A stretch of 64,000 nt of DNA, from positions 372,001 through 436,000 of the forward strand of contig JAULSN010000010.1 of assembly GCA_033439765.1 (NCBI GenBank). Direction: 5' to 3'. The DNA is from Lasiosphaeria ovina. Lineage: Eukaryota > Ascomycota > Sordariomycetes > Sordariales > Lasiosphaeriaceae. Of this stretch, positions 1-11,429 are shown piece after piece. The number at the start of each line of letters is the position of its first letter. Positions within the stretch are counted from its first letter, which is position 1. A program made the translations under genes and the position numbers. Under the pieces are notes generated by a model. It was not told the DNA's origin. It saw only the letters and a program-made list of their open reading frames with translations, and made no database searches.

Positions 1-389
1 GATGTATTGCATTTGAGTGGTGACGATGTGGCGCCGTTGCTAGGCGCAAACCGTTGCCTGGTTCAGGGGTCTAGATGCGTCACTTGGCTGTCTCCTCCTC
101 TAACTTTACGTGTTTTCTTCCATGGCTAATGTTATTTTCATGTTTACTGACAAGTCCTTGTCGTTCCACTACTCAATTTCCACTAGTGTCACACTTGATG
201 TTTTAGAAACTTCTGTAATCAAAAGCCGTGAGGATACGTGAAAGAGTTTGAGTTCCACTCCCCATTTTGAGATTAGAGATTGGGTATTGCTACTTCTACG
301 TTTGTCAGGGCATTGGTGATTTGATCCCAAGCAAGGATAACGGTTCGCATCAGTGTCAACCAGGAGCTCGCCAGAAAATCATATCCCCT
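1..389. other. Intergenic, nothing recognised
   Basis: No open frame here has the look of a coding region. The stretch is the downstream flank of the minus-strand ankyrin pseudogene. Confidence 0.5.
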
Positions 390-2015
390 CTACCAGGTCC
401 ATTGCATTTTGACCCTCATCTTCAGACTCTGATGTGGTCCACCCATCCTCATCCTCCTCACCCGAAGACGATGAATCACCATCATACTCATCGTCCGAAT
501 ATCGGCACGTCTTTCTTCGGCGTCGTAGTACGGACATAACTGTTCGTGTCCCGACCAAAGCTCCTCAAAGTGCTTTCTGGTATATAGCGACCCATAACGA
601 GCCTTCCGCGGATACCCTCGTCGAAACTCGGAGATATCATAACCGCAGACCGCAAGAGCAAAATCCCAAACATCGCCTCGTATATCGCCGAGTCGGACGA
701 AGTCATAATGTCGCAAAGTGTACGCATAAGTCGAAACTGACTTGCTAAAATGATCCTTGGCGTAAGGGTCAGCACCGTGGTTGATAAGATACATAATTCC
801 GGCCGAATAGCGATGTATATCGGATACTGGGTCGTAATCGCTACAAGAGTTCCACCATGCTGAGTTCATGAGGTAGTAGAGGCAAGTTTTACCGTGGATA
901 TCTCGTTTCGTAACGTCGGCGTTTCGATAGAGAAGTACTTCAAAGCTCTCAACAGTCTAGCGACCTCCGTGGCAAACCGTGGCTAGTGCGGACATGCCAC
1001 TCTCGTTCAACTTGCTGTTTGCATTGATAAAGCCGGCGCCAAAGTCAAGGAGGACCTTTATCGCCTCCTGCAGGACGAGTCAGCAGATATATTCTTGTAA
1101 CATATCTATGCATTGAAATTTAGTTACCCATTTGGTGCAAGCTCTTTGTCTTTGGTCTACTGGGAAAGGAATACCAAAAACGGCTCTTAGGACTGAACTT
1201 TTCCCAGCAGACTGGTGACCAACAGCGACTATGAGAGGCACATCGTTTTGTTCCAGATTGATATTAGCAGGCTTTAGCAGTTCCAGGACCCTTTTCTTCC
1301 TTTCGAACACGGTGGTGGTGAGGTCCGGTCTCTCTCTCCAGTGGCTCATGATTGTGTCCATCCAAGCGAGTGGGCTCGGAAATTCTCCGCCTTCTGTTTC
1401 TGCGTCTGACTCCGAGTAACTATCCTCTTCAGCTGTTGATTCCTGGGGCAAAACAGCAAGGGCGGTGGTCGCTATCTGCTGTACATGTTTGCTGACGTGC
1501 TTGAAATACCCTCTCGGTTCATGTTGCCGCGTGTTTGGACAACGAAACGGGCAATGATCCCCAATCCAGGAACTGCCACGATGGCAAATCGAATACATGT
1601 TTCCTGTCACATTGTTAGCAACAATCACTGGCACATGGCATTTAGCGTCCGCCGTCTACAGACTTCCACTGAGTTCTCGTTGTTATTTCAAACCTGAGTG
1701 TGCGGCAAACAGGACAAGTGAACTGGCCACCACCAATTGCATCTTGGGGAAGGTCAGGTACCCGCAATCTTCCGCTCTCAATTGTTGAGTAGCTTGTTGA
1801 GTATGAGGCCATGGAAATTGTGCCGTTGATTTGCAGGATGCTTTCCTGATGGCTAGCTATATCGAAGGGTTTGCCAGAACTTGGCATCAGACGTTGGTCG
1901 TTAAAGTCGAAGGTAGAATCAATCTGTGACGCCGATGCACTTGACCGAGTGTTTGCCGTGGGGCGTACATTCTCTTCAGAAAAAAGAGATTCGGTGGGAA
2001 GACTCGAGCCGACCA
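390..2015 (-). pseudogene. Zinc-finger / dynamin-type GTPase / ankyrin pseudogene
   Basis: Reading on the minus strand, three pieces follow one another. First comes a C2H2-type region (CPVCRTL near 1715, then a Cys/His segment ending KHVSKHVQQIATTALAVLP near 1450). Second is the start of a dynamin-type GTPase with P-loop GHQSAGKSS and the following ACTKW, near 1130-1210. Third, from about 1067 to 390, are ankyrin-like repeats (VLLDFGAGFINANS, YLINHGADPYAKD) and the usual C-terminal tail of fungal ankyrin proteins. The second and third pieces share a frame interrupted by TGA at about 1080 and TAG at about 957. The TGA could lie in a 60-nt intron (1127-1068, GTAACT..CTGCAG with a TGCTGAC branch site), but splicing there would leave only the GTPase P-loop. 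The TAG fits a RIP change of CAG. The zinc-finger part has its own stop near 1642. I infer a decayed nonself-recognition type gene or a fusion of fragments. Confidence 0.7.
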
Positions 2016-3045
2016 CAGTCGGCTCGAGTCTACCCCTGCGCAGAAGTCTAGCTTGCGAACTCGAATCGTCGGGCGGCTACGAAAGGTCAAATTCGAGGAC
2101 GCCCCAGTCTCACGTCTTGAAGGCACACCGGCAGGAAGTGAAGGTCAAAGCACGGCTCAGAGCCCAGTCAGAGACTCGAGTCCAGACGAAGATGAAGAGC
2201 TACATGAGCTGGTCCGCATCCAAAGCATCTGCGAACTGTTCCATTCGCAAGATTGCACAGAGCTGCGGCTCAAAGACAAATGCCTCGGATACCTAGGATC
2301 GTAGCACCACCTCCAGCTGTTCTACGTCCCGGTCTCCGATCAGCTTCTCCAGTCCACGCCGCAGTCCCTTGCTGATATCCTGTCGCAGTTTGACGATAAC
2401 TCGATCATCAAGACGCTCCCGCTCAAATCCACTCTCCACGTTGCCTTGTCACTCGCACAGTCATTCCTGCAGTTCCACTCACCCCCGTGGCTTCCACAAA
2501 CATGGGGAAGTCGGGATGTTCTGTTCTTCGTGCCCAAGGACCATCGACAACAAGGGCTGGAGCTCGAAAGCCCCTATCTCAAGCTCGAGCTTCACAAGAC
2601 CAACAAGGGCAAAGGCAAAGCCATCGAGACGCCAGAGTATTACCAAGGCATTGTCGGCATAGGCGAGGACGCAGGCCTCGTGTCGACAGCAGCAGCAACG
2701 CAGCAAGAAGTTCTCTTCCGGTTTGCCATCATCCTGCTCGAGATCGGCCTCTCGCGGCCGTGGCTCGCCCTGCGCGACCTCGTTCGCAACGCGCTGCCCC
2801 CCAGCAGGCAGACCGACTACCACATGGCCGAGACGCTGTCGGGGTTGCTGATCTGCCAGATGGGACCCAACTACGCGCGCATCATCCGGAAGTGCATCGG
2901 CGGTCGTTTCTTGGCAGCGAGCGGGTCGCAGGTTGACGTGCACAACTATCTCTCCGGCGAGGAGGATGTGCAGGCGGGGTTTCTGGCTGACGTCCTTCGT
3001 CCGCTGCAGGTGCTGAGAGATGGCGTTAGCTGTCTGGGGGGCTGA
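1981..3045 (+). pseudogene. DUF7580-like protein, C-terminal remnant
   Basis: The frame encodes the C-terminal half of a DUF7580-type fungal protein: a basic KVKF motif, then PPWLPQTWGSRDVLFFV, then ESPYLKLEL, and a helical tail with ETLSGLLICQMGPNYARIIR. A single in-frame TAG at 2302-2304 interrupts it; CAG to TAG would be a RIP-type change. The helical N-terminal half normally found in this family is absent. Upstream of about 1981 the frame is closed and the opposite strand reads as another gene. The join lies at a perfect inverted repeat (2000-2031). DUF7580 proteins are common in fungi and their biochemical role is not established; assignment is by pattern recognition only. Confidence 0.65.
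2000..2031. repeat. Perfect 14-bp inverted repeat with CACA loop
   Basis: The arms AGACTCGAGCCGAC and GTCGGCTCGAGTCT are exact reverse complements separated by CACA. The hairpin sits exactly where the minus-strand zinc-finger pseudogene and the plus-strand DUF7580 remnant meet. Confidence 0.9.
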
Positions 3046-3589
3046 AAAATCAGAGCTTATCGGGTTTTGCATGGGCTGGGGAGAGGGGGACTTGTTGCGA
3101 GATTGGACCCGGCGAGCTCGGTTGTCTGCAGGTCATGACCATGATGCTGGGTTGTGACGGGCAATCGTGTGTGGCAGATCGAAAGGGGCAGGTCAACTGC
3201 CAGCCTGTGCAGCTGAGTTTGTTTCGAAAACGGCTGTGTTACGGAGGGGTGGTCGGCTCTTTTGGCACTCAGCAGGTTTGGTTGTGTAACATTGGAAGCA
3301 TGGTTTTGGGATGGCAGAGGCAGGAGTTTCGAATTAGGTCTAGACGCATAAGAAAGGCTCCCACGTTGGGCAGGTGTCACACTGGCAAACTATGAGATGA
3401 CGAGGGAAGTCGGGTGCCGATCTCGACTTGCAATACACTCTGGCACATGAAACTACTACTAAGTTCTGGAAGATGTTTGACATTGCAAGATACACGTCTT
3501 CCAGGAAACTCCCAACATTGGCAATTTCGGACCGCTATCCCTACCCCCCTCGTTGAGGCTCGTTCTATCGAATTTAACACAACTCCGAA
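3046..3589. other. Intergenic, promoter side of the secreted-protein gene
   Basis: No coding region is recognised. The last 100 bases form the upstream region of the gene starting at 3590. Confidence 0.5.
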
Positions 3590-4216
3590 ATGATGGCTAC
3601 AAATGCTCTCGCGTTTCTTGTTCTCCTTACCTTGCCGCTAGTCAGCTGCATTCAGCTCCCACAAGATGGCCCTCTGGCACAATCTGGAATCATTGGTGAG
3701 CGAAATCGCAATTGGGAATGTTTCTCACGCTGACGACCATCTTTGCAAGCCAAGCGAGCTTCCCATTCCTACTCTGAAGCCGATATACGGGGCACGACCT
3801 CCGCGATTCCGGTCATCACTCCAATCGCCACGACCACCGTAAGTGCCGCCGTGACGACTACAAGTGCTCCCACCACCACCACAAGCGCCGCAGTAGCTCC
3901 GGTCGCTATCACCCCCATTCCGGGTCTCAATTTCCCTGCCGACCACAACCGCACCCTCTCGTCGAATGGCTTCAGCTTCGTGCTTAACTGTTTCAACAAC
4001 CACACCGAGTTCAAGCAATTTGGCGGCTACACGATCTCAAGCGCTACTATGGACGAGTGTATTGCGGCCTGCGGAGTTGTTGCGGCGTGTCGCGCAGCTG
4101 AGTTGGACCCTGCTTTTCCCAGTTGCCTGCTCTACTCGGACACACTAGGCAATTTGACTTATAGCGGGACCATGACTAGGTGGTGGGCGGAGAAAATCCG
4201 TCACCAGACCCAGTGA
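3590..4216 (+). CDS. Small secreted protein with Thr-rich linker and PAN-like Cys tail
   Basis: Two exons, 3590-3695 and 3750-4216, with a 54-nt intron (GTGAGC..GCAAG, CTGAC branch site), give 190 residues. The first ATG at 3590 is followed at once by a second in frame. Residues 1-21 form a signal peptide (MMATNALAFLVLLTLPLVSC). A KR dipeptide shortly after the intron could be a Kex2 site. A Thr/Ser/Ala/Pro-rich stretch follows, then a C-terminal domain with five cysteines and two NxT sites (NRT, NHT), ending in a TMTRWW motif. The Cys spacing (DECIAACGVVAACRAA) recalls PAN/Apple-type domains of secreted fungal proteins. Role unknown; a wall-associated or effector-type protein is inference. 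The AAG acceptor is less usual than YAG, but it is the one that keeps the frame. Confidence 0.75.
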
Positions 4217-4997
4217 GCATGGACGTTGGTGGCTGCTGTGGTGCCAAGGCCGGCTGAGAATTTGGGTTGCAAAGGTTTCGGGGGTAAGTTTGCGTAGACT
4301 AGATAAGCTAGGCATAGACAGAGTTAAGATCAGAGTTAATTATATATACTTGACCAAGCAAACGATCTGGAGTGTCTTCAAAGGTTGTATGCATCTGCTC
4401 TTACTCTTGACACAAGAGCTGTTTGGACATGAGCGTGCCTCTTGCATTTCACGATTAACGTTATTGGGTTTTGGGAGTCGCAGCCAGAACGCTTTGTCTC
4501 CAACTCTTGTCTAATAAACAGACAGGCGGAGCAAAGGCTTCCTGTAACGCACTTGCAAAACTTCCATCCATTTTCCAAATCTTGTTTGGCCTTGCATGAG
4601 ACGGGCCACGCCGGAAGGTCGTCACAGCATTCAAACCCACAGAAAAAGCGGAACAGATCAATATGGAGTACCTAGAGAAGCCCACCTGGGTACAAAGTAC
4701 ATCAGATTCGCCAAGCCCGGTTGTTCACTAGATGGTCAGTGTTTTGCGCCGTAATCGTACTGTGCCAAGACAGGGGTGGTTGTTTAGCACCCAGTATTTA
4801 TACATACAGTGCCTAGTTTGTACGTTTGCTTCCGCTAGGCTGTCTTAGCGTTTTGTTGCCTCGCCGTTATCCAGCTTGCATCGCCTCACTAGGTCTCGCC
4901 ACCGGAGGAAATGGTGAGCCAGCAAAGTTACAGCAACCTCGCAAGATAACACGCAAGATCTCGACACGGTTCTTCCAAGTCATATCACCGCTAAGAT
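4217..4997. other. Intergenic, nothing recognised
   Basis: Short frames only, with no family resemblance. It separates the secreted-protein gene from the first HET pseudogene. Confidence 0.5.
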
Positions 4998-6840
4998 TTG
5001 GACCGGAAAGTGGCCAGTTATGCAGTCATATTGCTTGACGACCTGAACCGGCTCCGAGACGCGCAGCAACAGGCCCCAACGCCCGCTTTCTCCCCCAGTC
5101 AGCTTTACGCCAGTCTCCCCCTCGTGCCCGGAGCAAGAACCATCAGTGTCCTCGACCTCGACACCCCAGAACCCAACACCACCTCTCTCACCAGTCGCCT
5201 CCGCGTCGCGGGCCTCGACGACGTACGCGCGTTTGTCGCGCTGTCGTATGTCTAGGGCGCCAAGGTGGCGCTCAGCCACACGCCGCGGTGCATGCCGCAG
5301 GGATACGACATCGAGGTGACGGCAAGCTGCCACGACGCGCTGCAGACGATCCGCGCGCGCTTCGGCGCCGTCTCCATCTGGGTCGACGCCATCTGCATCC
5401 GTCAGGACGACCTGATGCAGGACATCTACAGCCTGGCCGCGTCCGTCTATGTCTGGCTCGGCCCCGGCAATGCCAGGTCTGACCAGGCCATGCAGCACCC
5501 GAGCAATCGTGCGCGGATAGGCTGGAGGCTGCCGCTTGCTGTTCTCGCGGCTCGGGATGATGAGGATTGCAGGCTGGAGATGTTGCGGTGGGTTAGGCGG
5601 TTGTGGAGGGACTTGTTTTGTGTGTTAACAGCTTCTTTTCCCTTGTCTCGTCCGGTCTTGCTAACGGTGTAATTCGCACCCGCGGCTACAGTCAGGATAG
5701 GATACGACGAGAGCAACGTGGTCCGTGATATGCATGACAACACCCTCCTCGACGAAGTCCTCGACCGAGACCTGGTCCACCGCTCACGGACCGCCGCAGC
5801 AACACGAACACGCGCCGTCTTCGTTTGAGAGCCGGATTCAAGCCTACTGGAAGGATCACGGTCTCGCTTTTGACGTCCGGAATCCTAGTCACCGTGCTCC
5901 TTTGAGCCCCGTGGTGGTACGCATGCTACCGAGCCGTGCTGTCCTTCGGGGTTCTCATTGACGACCGCAAGTGGCTTCGGTTTCTGTTCGCCGTCGCCCG
6001 GTACTGCGCGGCGTCTCTTCCCCGGGAATTGTGGATGGGGTTCATCCGGTTCGTGCTCGTGGGCGGGGGCAAGGCAAGGCAGCAATTTCACATTTCTCAA
6101 TTCATCGCAGATGCCGTCCCCGTGTCGGTGCGCGCCCTCGACGGTGCTGGCACCACCGCACAGCTCACGACAAGGCGTGGTCGCCAATGCCGCCACCTTC
6201 ACCATTTCCAGTAACTGAGGTTGAGCAGGCTGCCAGAGACAAGACAAGGCGCGCCAAGTGGTCCATATCGTCTGTACTCAGGGAAATCAGGCCTGAAGAT
6301 CGGGGTTCTTCGGTCGGCTATAATTCGCCCAGCGCCAGGTTTCCTAAGGCTGCAAGGCCAGCGGCCAACACTGCCGCGCCTCCGGATCCTACTAGCAACA
6401 GCCCAGACCCTGGCGAGGCGGATCCGCTGCCAGGCATGGCGGACATGATCATGCGGCCCTACAACGACGCACAGCGGGCAGCCGCCGACGCCATGCTGCA
6501 ACGCATGCAGCAGAAGCTCGTGGCTGAGCGCCACAGGCACGTTGCCCGGCAGCAGCTGGAGCTCGCTGGCGGTGACGGCGCGGAAATCAGAAGCGATGAC
6601 CTCGGCCCGTGCAGACCGTGCACGAGCTCGTCGACGACAGATGTGGTGTGTTTGTTCTCGACAGCGGCCGGGTCGGCTCCGGCCCGCTGCAGGTCGAGGC
6701 CGGCGACAAGGTGTTTCTGTTGCCATGCATCCCCGCGCCGGGTAGCGAGTCAAGGAGCCGGCGGGGGCCGCACGAAAAGCAGAATGTATAAGGTTGTTGG
6801 GGCGGCGCTGGTGGATGGGGCTTATGAATGGCAGGTCTCG
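4998..6840 (+). pseudogene. HET-domain gene remnant 1
   Basis: The HET motif ALSYVWG is present but its Trp codon is TAG at 5253-5255. The block SIWVDAICIRQDD follows. After it the segment usually found before the next helix is missing, so the text jumps to DIYSLAASVYVWLGPG: a short deletion. A possible intron with branch site TGCTAAC ends near 5687. The rest is scattered over frames, and a recognisable HET C-terminus (GVFVLDSGRVGSGPLQVEAGD, then YKVVGAALVDGAYEW) lies near 6630-6835. HET proteins trigger cell death on fusion of incompatible hyphae. This copy cannot make a full protein. TGG to TAG is what RIP on the opposite strand gives. No convincing ATG start was found. Confidence 0.85.
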
Positions 6841-7125
6841 GCAGGATTGGGTCAGCGAGATCGTCCTAGTCTGATTAACGAGTGCTACCTTTTTTTGCAA
6901 ATAAGCATCTATTTTAAGACATTGATGTGGATGTAAAATAACCATGTCTATGTACTATGAATAATGATATTTCTCAAGCTAATTATGAAGAAAATGAGTT
7001 TGAGCCCTTGTTGCAATTAGACCACTGGCCATGAGAAGAGCACAATCAACGCCGCTAGTCGGCTACACTGTTTTCCCTGGGGGTTTCGCCTGCTTGAATG
7101 GCGACTAAGGGGAAGAAATTTAATT

Positions 7126-8878
7126 TCAAGTAAAATGTTCACCGCGCCGCCAACTCGGTTTGTGGATAGTCGGAAGTTCCCTGAGTGGAAGAACCTCGGC
7201 GATCAACGTCATCCGCCAGAACCTGTCCTGCGAGATACTCTTATCGGTTACGAGCTCGGGGAGAAACGAGACGATACAGCCATTGCCATCACGGTGGAGT
7301 TCCTCGTTGCTAAATGCAACTGCCGACGTCCGTGGGATCTTGTAGTAATGTAGCATGCCTAAGGCGTTCTCGTAGACGCAGGGATCGTGGCCGATCTCTG
7401 CCTGCAACTCCTTAATAGCTGCCCTATGCATCCTGTAGTCGACGACTGAGCACTGTAGGTCATGTAAGCTGAGGTTTTTCCATCCTAGGACGTAGAACAT
7501 GACTTCAAACGTGACCGAGTATTCTTTCGGCCGTACCCGGACCCTGTTGTCCCAGACCTCTCTAGACACAGACGCTGTTTTGACGAACAGCCGCAGCAAT
7601 CGCCACGTCTCGGATATACTAGAGCTGTGACAAGAAGAATACGTCATCCTCGATGTCGAAACTTTCCGGGGGCCACAAGTTGGAAATCCGGACCCTCTCC
7701 TGCCGCCTAATCTGGACGACGTGGGAACGCGTCTGCGCAATATTGAGCCCAGCTTGAGGACATTCGTGGTCAAAAGGAGCGCCGCCGGGCAACTGCGTCA
7801 GGAAATACCTCTCGATGGGCGGATCAGGCAATGGCGCATCGAGGAGATACTACGCGACACTCCAGGGGTTCTCTCGAACAAACTGATTAGGACCGCACTT
7901 GCGCGGGTAGACGCCGAGTGACGCCCCCGTGTCGCCAGTGCAGTCGATGGGCATTGCGAACTTTGCTTTGCCGCTGGAGGGTGCTTGTACTAGCCGGATC
8001 TCCGTCTTATTCTTGATGCCGCTGTTGAACACGGAGAAATTGCAGGGACTGGGAGGCGGACTCTTGTCGAAGTTATGGCACCCGTCAAATGCTGCCGACG
8101 AATGGGCCGATAGGCCGCAGAAGATAGGTGTATGGGGGACCCCAGTCGGGGGTGGCACCAGCGACCAGCCAAAAACGCTCAGGTCAGCGACCGACGCGAT
8201 AATATCATGCTGTAGCCGCTGAAACGGCTTCTCTTCTTCGCCGTAGATCAGGTGCATGTGGACGTTGAAGATACCGAGCAGGCAGTACGCCATGTCTTCA
8301 ATGCGTGTGATCTATCGCTTGGCGGCCCATGACATACTGACATAAATGAGAGAGGCTTAGCGTGTGAGAGGATGGCGTCGCTAATTCTGGTTATCCGGTC
8401 TATGTCTTGCACCATCCCGCTCTTGGACCCTCTTAGGTTCCAGTATAGGTCGAAGAACTCAATGTTGGCTGGCGCAATAAGCTCCTGTAGGGTCCAACCG
8501 CGTGTGAACCAACGGCAGCGTGGGAGGGTATCTTTCAACCGAGCTGTCAAAGGGAGATCGGAGAGGTAGACGAAGCAGATGTCGGCGCGCAGATACCAGC
8601 GGTACATGAAGTTGATGGCCTCGGTCAGCTCGGCGCTACCGGACTTGTCGATGCAGCACGTGTCGATCCAGGTGTATCTCAGCCCACGTTAACCTGCGAG
8701 GCGGCACGTCGTGGCGATCTTCTGGTAGCCCTTTTTGGACACGCATAGTGGGTCGCCCATGTCTTTGAAGAAAACCTCTTCCTCATTCCTCCCATGTATG
8801 CGAGAGGATGGCGTACTTGGGTAAGTTTCTGCCAATGAACTCTTCAAAAAGGCCGGTGGTCGTGTTGATCAGCCTCAT
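7126..8878 (-). pseudogene. HET-domain gene remnant 2 (HET-E/HET-D-like N-terminus)
   Basis: On the minus strand an ATG at 8878 opens MRLINTTTGLFEEFIG and then YAILSHTWEE, the typical start of NWD-class HET proteins. A one-base shift follows directly (TGA in the original frame). The next piece reads through KKGYQKIATTCRLAG to a TAA where Gln is expected, then RYTWIDTCCIDKS and the block WFTRGWTLQELIAPANIEFFD. A second frameshift near 8345 and a TAG near 8310 precede AYCLLGIFNVHMHLIYGE. The C-terminal part (8290-7126) is in two frames and lacks a recognisable NACHT or WD region. The CAA to TAA change fits RIP. The gene is clearly dead. Confidence 0.88.
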
Positions 8879-9678
8879 GGCGGACTCGAGGGGGAATTAA
8901 ACAATCGCTTATGCTTGGGGAGACAGGTAATGAAACCGGTGGCGTGGAGTTCATATCACGCGGCGATGTAACTCTGAAGTGTCGAAGAGAGGAGCCAAGA
9001 ATGATGCGGGAAATTCCCAGTTCACCCCGCCTCTTTTCTCGCAACCGCCGCAAGCCTACATAGCGTGTTGCTGCCTGAAGCCTTCACACATATCGTCCCA
9101 GTCCAAGGTAGCACACTCTGGAAGAGAGCCTCATCTAAACCCGGGCTGGTAAAACACTGCGATGGTAGAGGAATTCCTGATAACTTGATATATTGTGCGA
9201 AGGCTGAGGCCATAGAAGATGGCCACCCTCCATAGTGCCTAACTGGGATGTAAAATCTTACGGTACCAGTTCCTTTACTAGGTGCTGACCTTTTTATCCC
9301 GGATCCATCCGTTCAAGCTCGTTGAGCCAGCTGGCGAGCTGAGTCTAACCCATTTTAGGACGTGGCGTTCTAGACCTTGTATTCGCACTGTTTGGTACTC
9401 TGAGAATTTCCCAACTATTTTGGGTCTTTCGTCTGAAGTCCATTCTAATCACAAAAGTGAAAGAGAAATATAGGAAATTTTAAGAAATACAACTTGTACC
9501 GCTCACTCATCGCATCGTCGCCGTACCAGTCCTTCATCAATCTAGTTTGCTATTCAAGTATCTCCTCGAATGCACAGTCAACATCGTGAGTTTCGCATTC
9601 CTCTGATAGTTAACGTCGGTATTTTCTATTCTAACCTAAAAGTCGGAATTAGATAAAAGCTTTCCACAACCGCGCAAG
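8879..9678. other. Intergenic, nothing recognised
   Basis: Upstream flank of HET remnant 2 and promoter side of the gene at 9679. Only short frames are seen. Confidence 0.5.
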
Positions 9679-10210
9679 ATGAACTACGGCTTCATCTCGA
9701 ACGGCTCCCCCAGCGGCCAGGACTGGGAGTCCAAGAATAAACAGGTGGCCTGGCTCTATAGCCAGGGCCTGGTGCCCAGCTCGGCGGAGAAAACCGCCAA
9801 GGTCGCGTGTCAGTTCCGCGCGGCCGGCGACGACGACGATGAGGACGACAAGCCTTGGCTTGTCATGATTGTTGGGTGCGAGGGGGATATCGACCCCGCT
9901 CCCAGTTTTGGCGACAACAGTAAGAATATACAAGAATCCAATAAGACGAAACATATAACTTTGCTAACAAACCTCTGCGCTTTTCTCCGTTGTTCTAGAC
10001 TTCAAGGTGATCGGCTTCGTCACCGTGAGCTTCGAGGGTGTAAAGCCAAGCGAGTGCATGGAGCACCACCAGCGCCTTGCTGCGTTTTGGGAGTCCGAGT
10101 TCGACTTCACCATCGGCCGCAAGGCCACGACGAACGAGATCGCGTTCTCGGCGTCGTTCCAGGGCAGGGATTTGCCCTGCGAGTTTTGTCTTCTTCCTCG
10201 CTACAGATAG
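9679..10210 (+). CDS. Hypothetical protein, two exons
   Basis: Exons 9679-9919 and 9999-10210 are joined by a 79-nt intron (GTAAGA..TTCTAG, TGCTAAC branch site) in phase 1, giving 150 residues. The N-terminal half carries an acidic run (DDDDEDD) followed by a beta-rich segment, PWLVMIVGCEGDIDPAP. The second exon gives FKVIGFVTVSFEGVKPSE and a Trp/Phe-rich stretch. There is no signal peptide or membrane segment. I do not recognise the family. The clean intron and conserved frame on both sides make it a likely real gene. Confidence 0.65.
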
Positions 10211-10523
10211 GTAGCTTAGGGCTGTAGGCTTCTTATAAGCAAGGTGCCCAAACTTCTGTAATAATATGTAATAATATCCGCAATATTGCTGCCAGATAAG
10301 GCAGCTTAAGCCATTCACGGCTATTATAATACGCATTTCCAGTGTCTTGCGTGATTATTACGAAATTGTTACTAGGTATTCAGGATTTCCATCCACGCAT
10401 AAAAAGCTTTAATCAGCCGCCTTGAACGCCTTGTTTTGCCTTATATATCCTCGTTGCCCTTCCAGTTCATTATGAAATATAATTGTTTCGACCAAGTTTC
10501 ATAGCAGGGCACCATTGCGACTC
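10211..10523. other. Convergent intergenic spacer
   Basis: AT-rich spacer between the 3' ends of two convergent genes. Nothing else is seen. Confidence 0.5.
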
Positions 10524-11429
10524 TCACTCGGCATCGTCATCAGTTGGAACGGGCCCATCCTCTCCGCATCCGCCCCCGCGTCCCTCATCAAGCAGCAGGC
10601 TGCGATTGACGCACACATGCTTCGAACGAGGTCGTCCTTCGTCGTCGAGCTCGCACTGATGCTTGGTGCGCAGGTCGTCGACAACGGCGCGGTGGGCCTC
10701 GTGCAAGGCGCGCGCGGCGTCGGCGTGGTGTTCCTTCATGCGCGTCAGGTGTGGCGGTGGCCAGGGCACCTGGGGCGGCACTTCATCAAGGTGGCCGACG
10801 GTGCCTCCGTAGAAGCACGTCGCCACGGTGTTGAAGCGCCGCACCACGGCCGCAAACCGCTCCCATTGCCGCCGCCGCCGCGCCAGCAGCCACGGCCGCT
10901 CGATCGCCCGCTCTAGTGCTCGATGCTCCTCGCGCATCTCCTCTAGCCGTGCTGCGTACGCCTCGCATGCCGCGTCTAACTCGTTGTGGAACCGCGTCCT
11001 GTCTTCCTGGGCCTTCTTCATCTGCCATCGGGCGGTCAGTCCACCGCCCAGCTACTTGTGGGATTTTCCAAGGTGACAACTCACGGGTGTGAATATGCGC
11101 TCAAACTCGCCCTCCAGCTCCGTCGCAGCTCCGGCGAGGTCTTCGGGTGGAGGCCTTTGCCGTCTTGGGCGCCGCGTGTCTTTCTGCGATGACCTGGTGG
11201 TGCTGTCGCTGCGAGAAGCTTTGGAGATATCGTGCAGCTCGTGACTCCCGTCGTGCAGCGGATCTTGTTCCCAGATTTCCGAGTGGTTGGGTGTTGTCCG
11301 TCCCGAGCCCGCAGACTGCACATTGTCCCATGCGGTGCCGCGCGCCGTCTCGTCCGTCGCGAGGGCGCTGTCGTCGTGTCCGAGCAGGTGGTGGCCGGCC
11401 TCTTTGTCCTCGTCGCCAAAGCCGAACAT
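10524..11429 (-). CDS. Hypothetical charged protein with a helical, coiled-coil-like middle
   Basis: Exons 11429-11085 and 11021-10524 on the minus strand, with a 63-nt intron (GTGAGT..GGCAG) in phase 0, give 280 residues. The ATG at 11429 (MFGFGDEDKEAGHHLL) is the first in frame. The N-terminal third is acidic and Ser/Thr-rich. Residues of roughly 105-180 are Arg/Glu/Ala-rich and helical (RLEEMREEHRALERAIE), as in coiled coils. The C-terminus is Gly/Asp-rich. There is no signal peptide. Family unknown. It is convergent with the gene at 9679. Confidence 0.65.

Noticed and set aside
2479..3072. Minus-strand frame opposite the DUF7580 remnant
   Set aside because: Shadow of the plus-strand coding sequence.
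6199..6945. 248-codon minus-strand frame over HET remnant 1
   Set aside because: Antisense to HET C-terminal sequence, Arg/Ala-rich, no recognisable domain.
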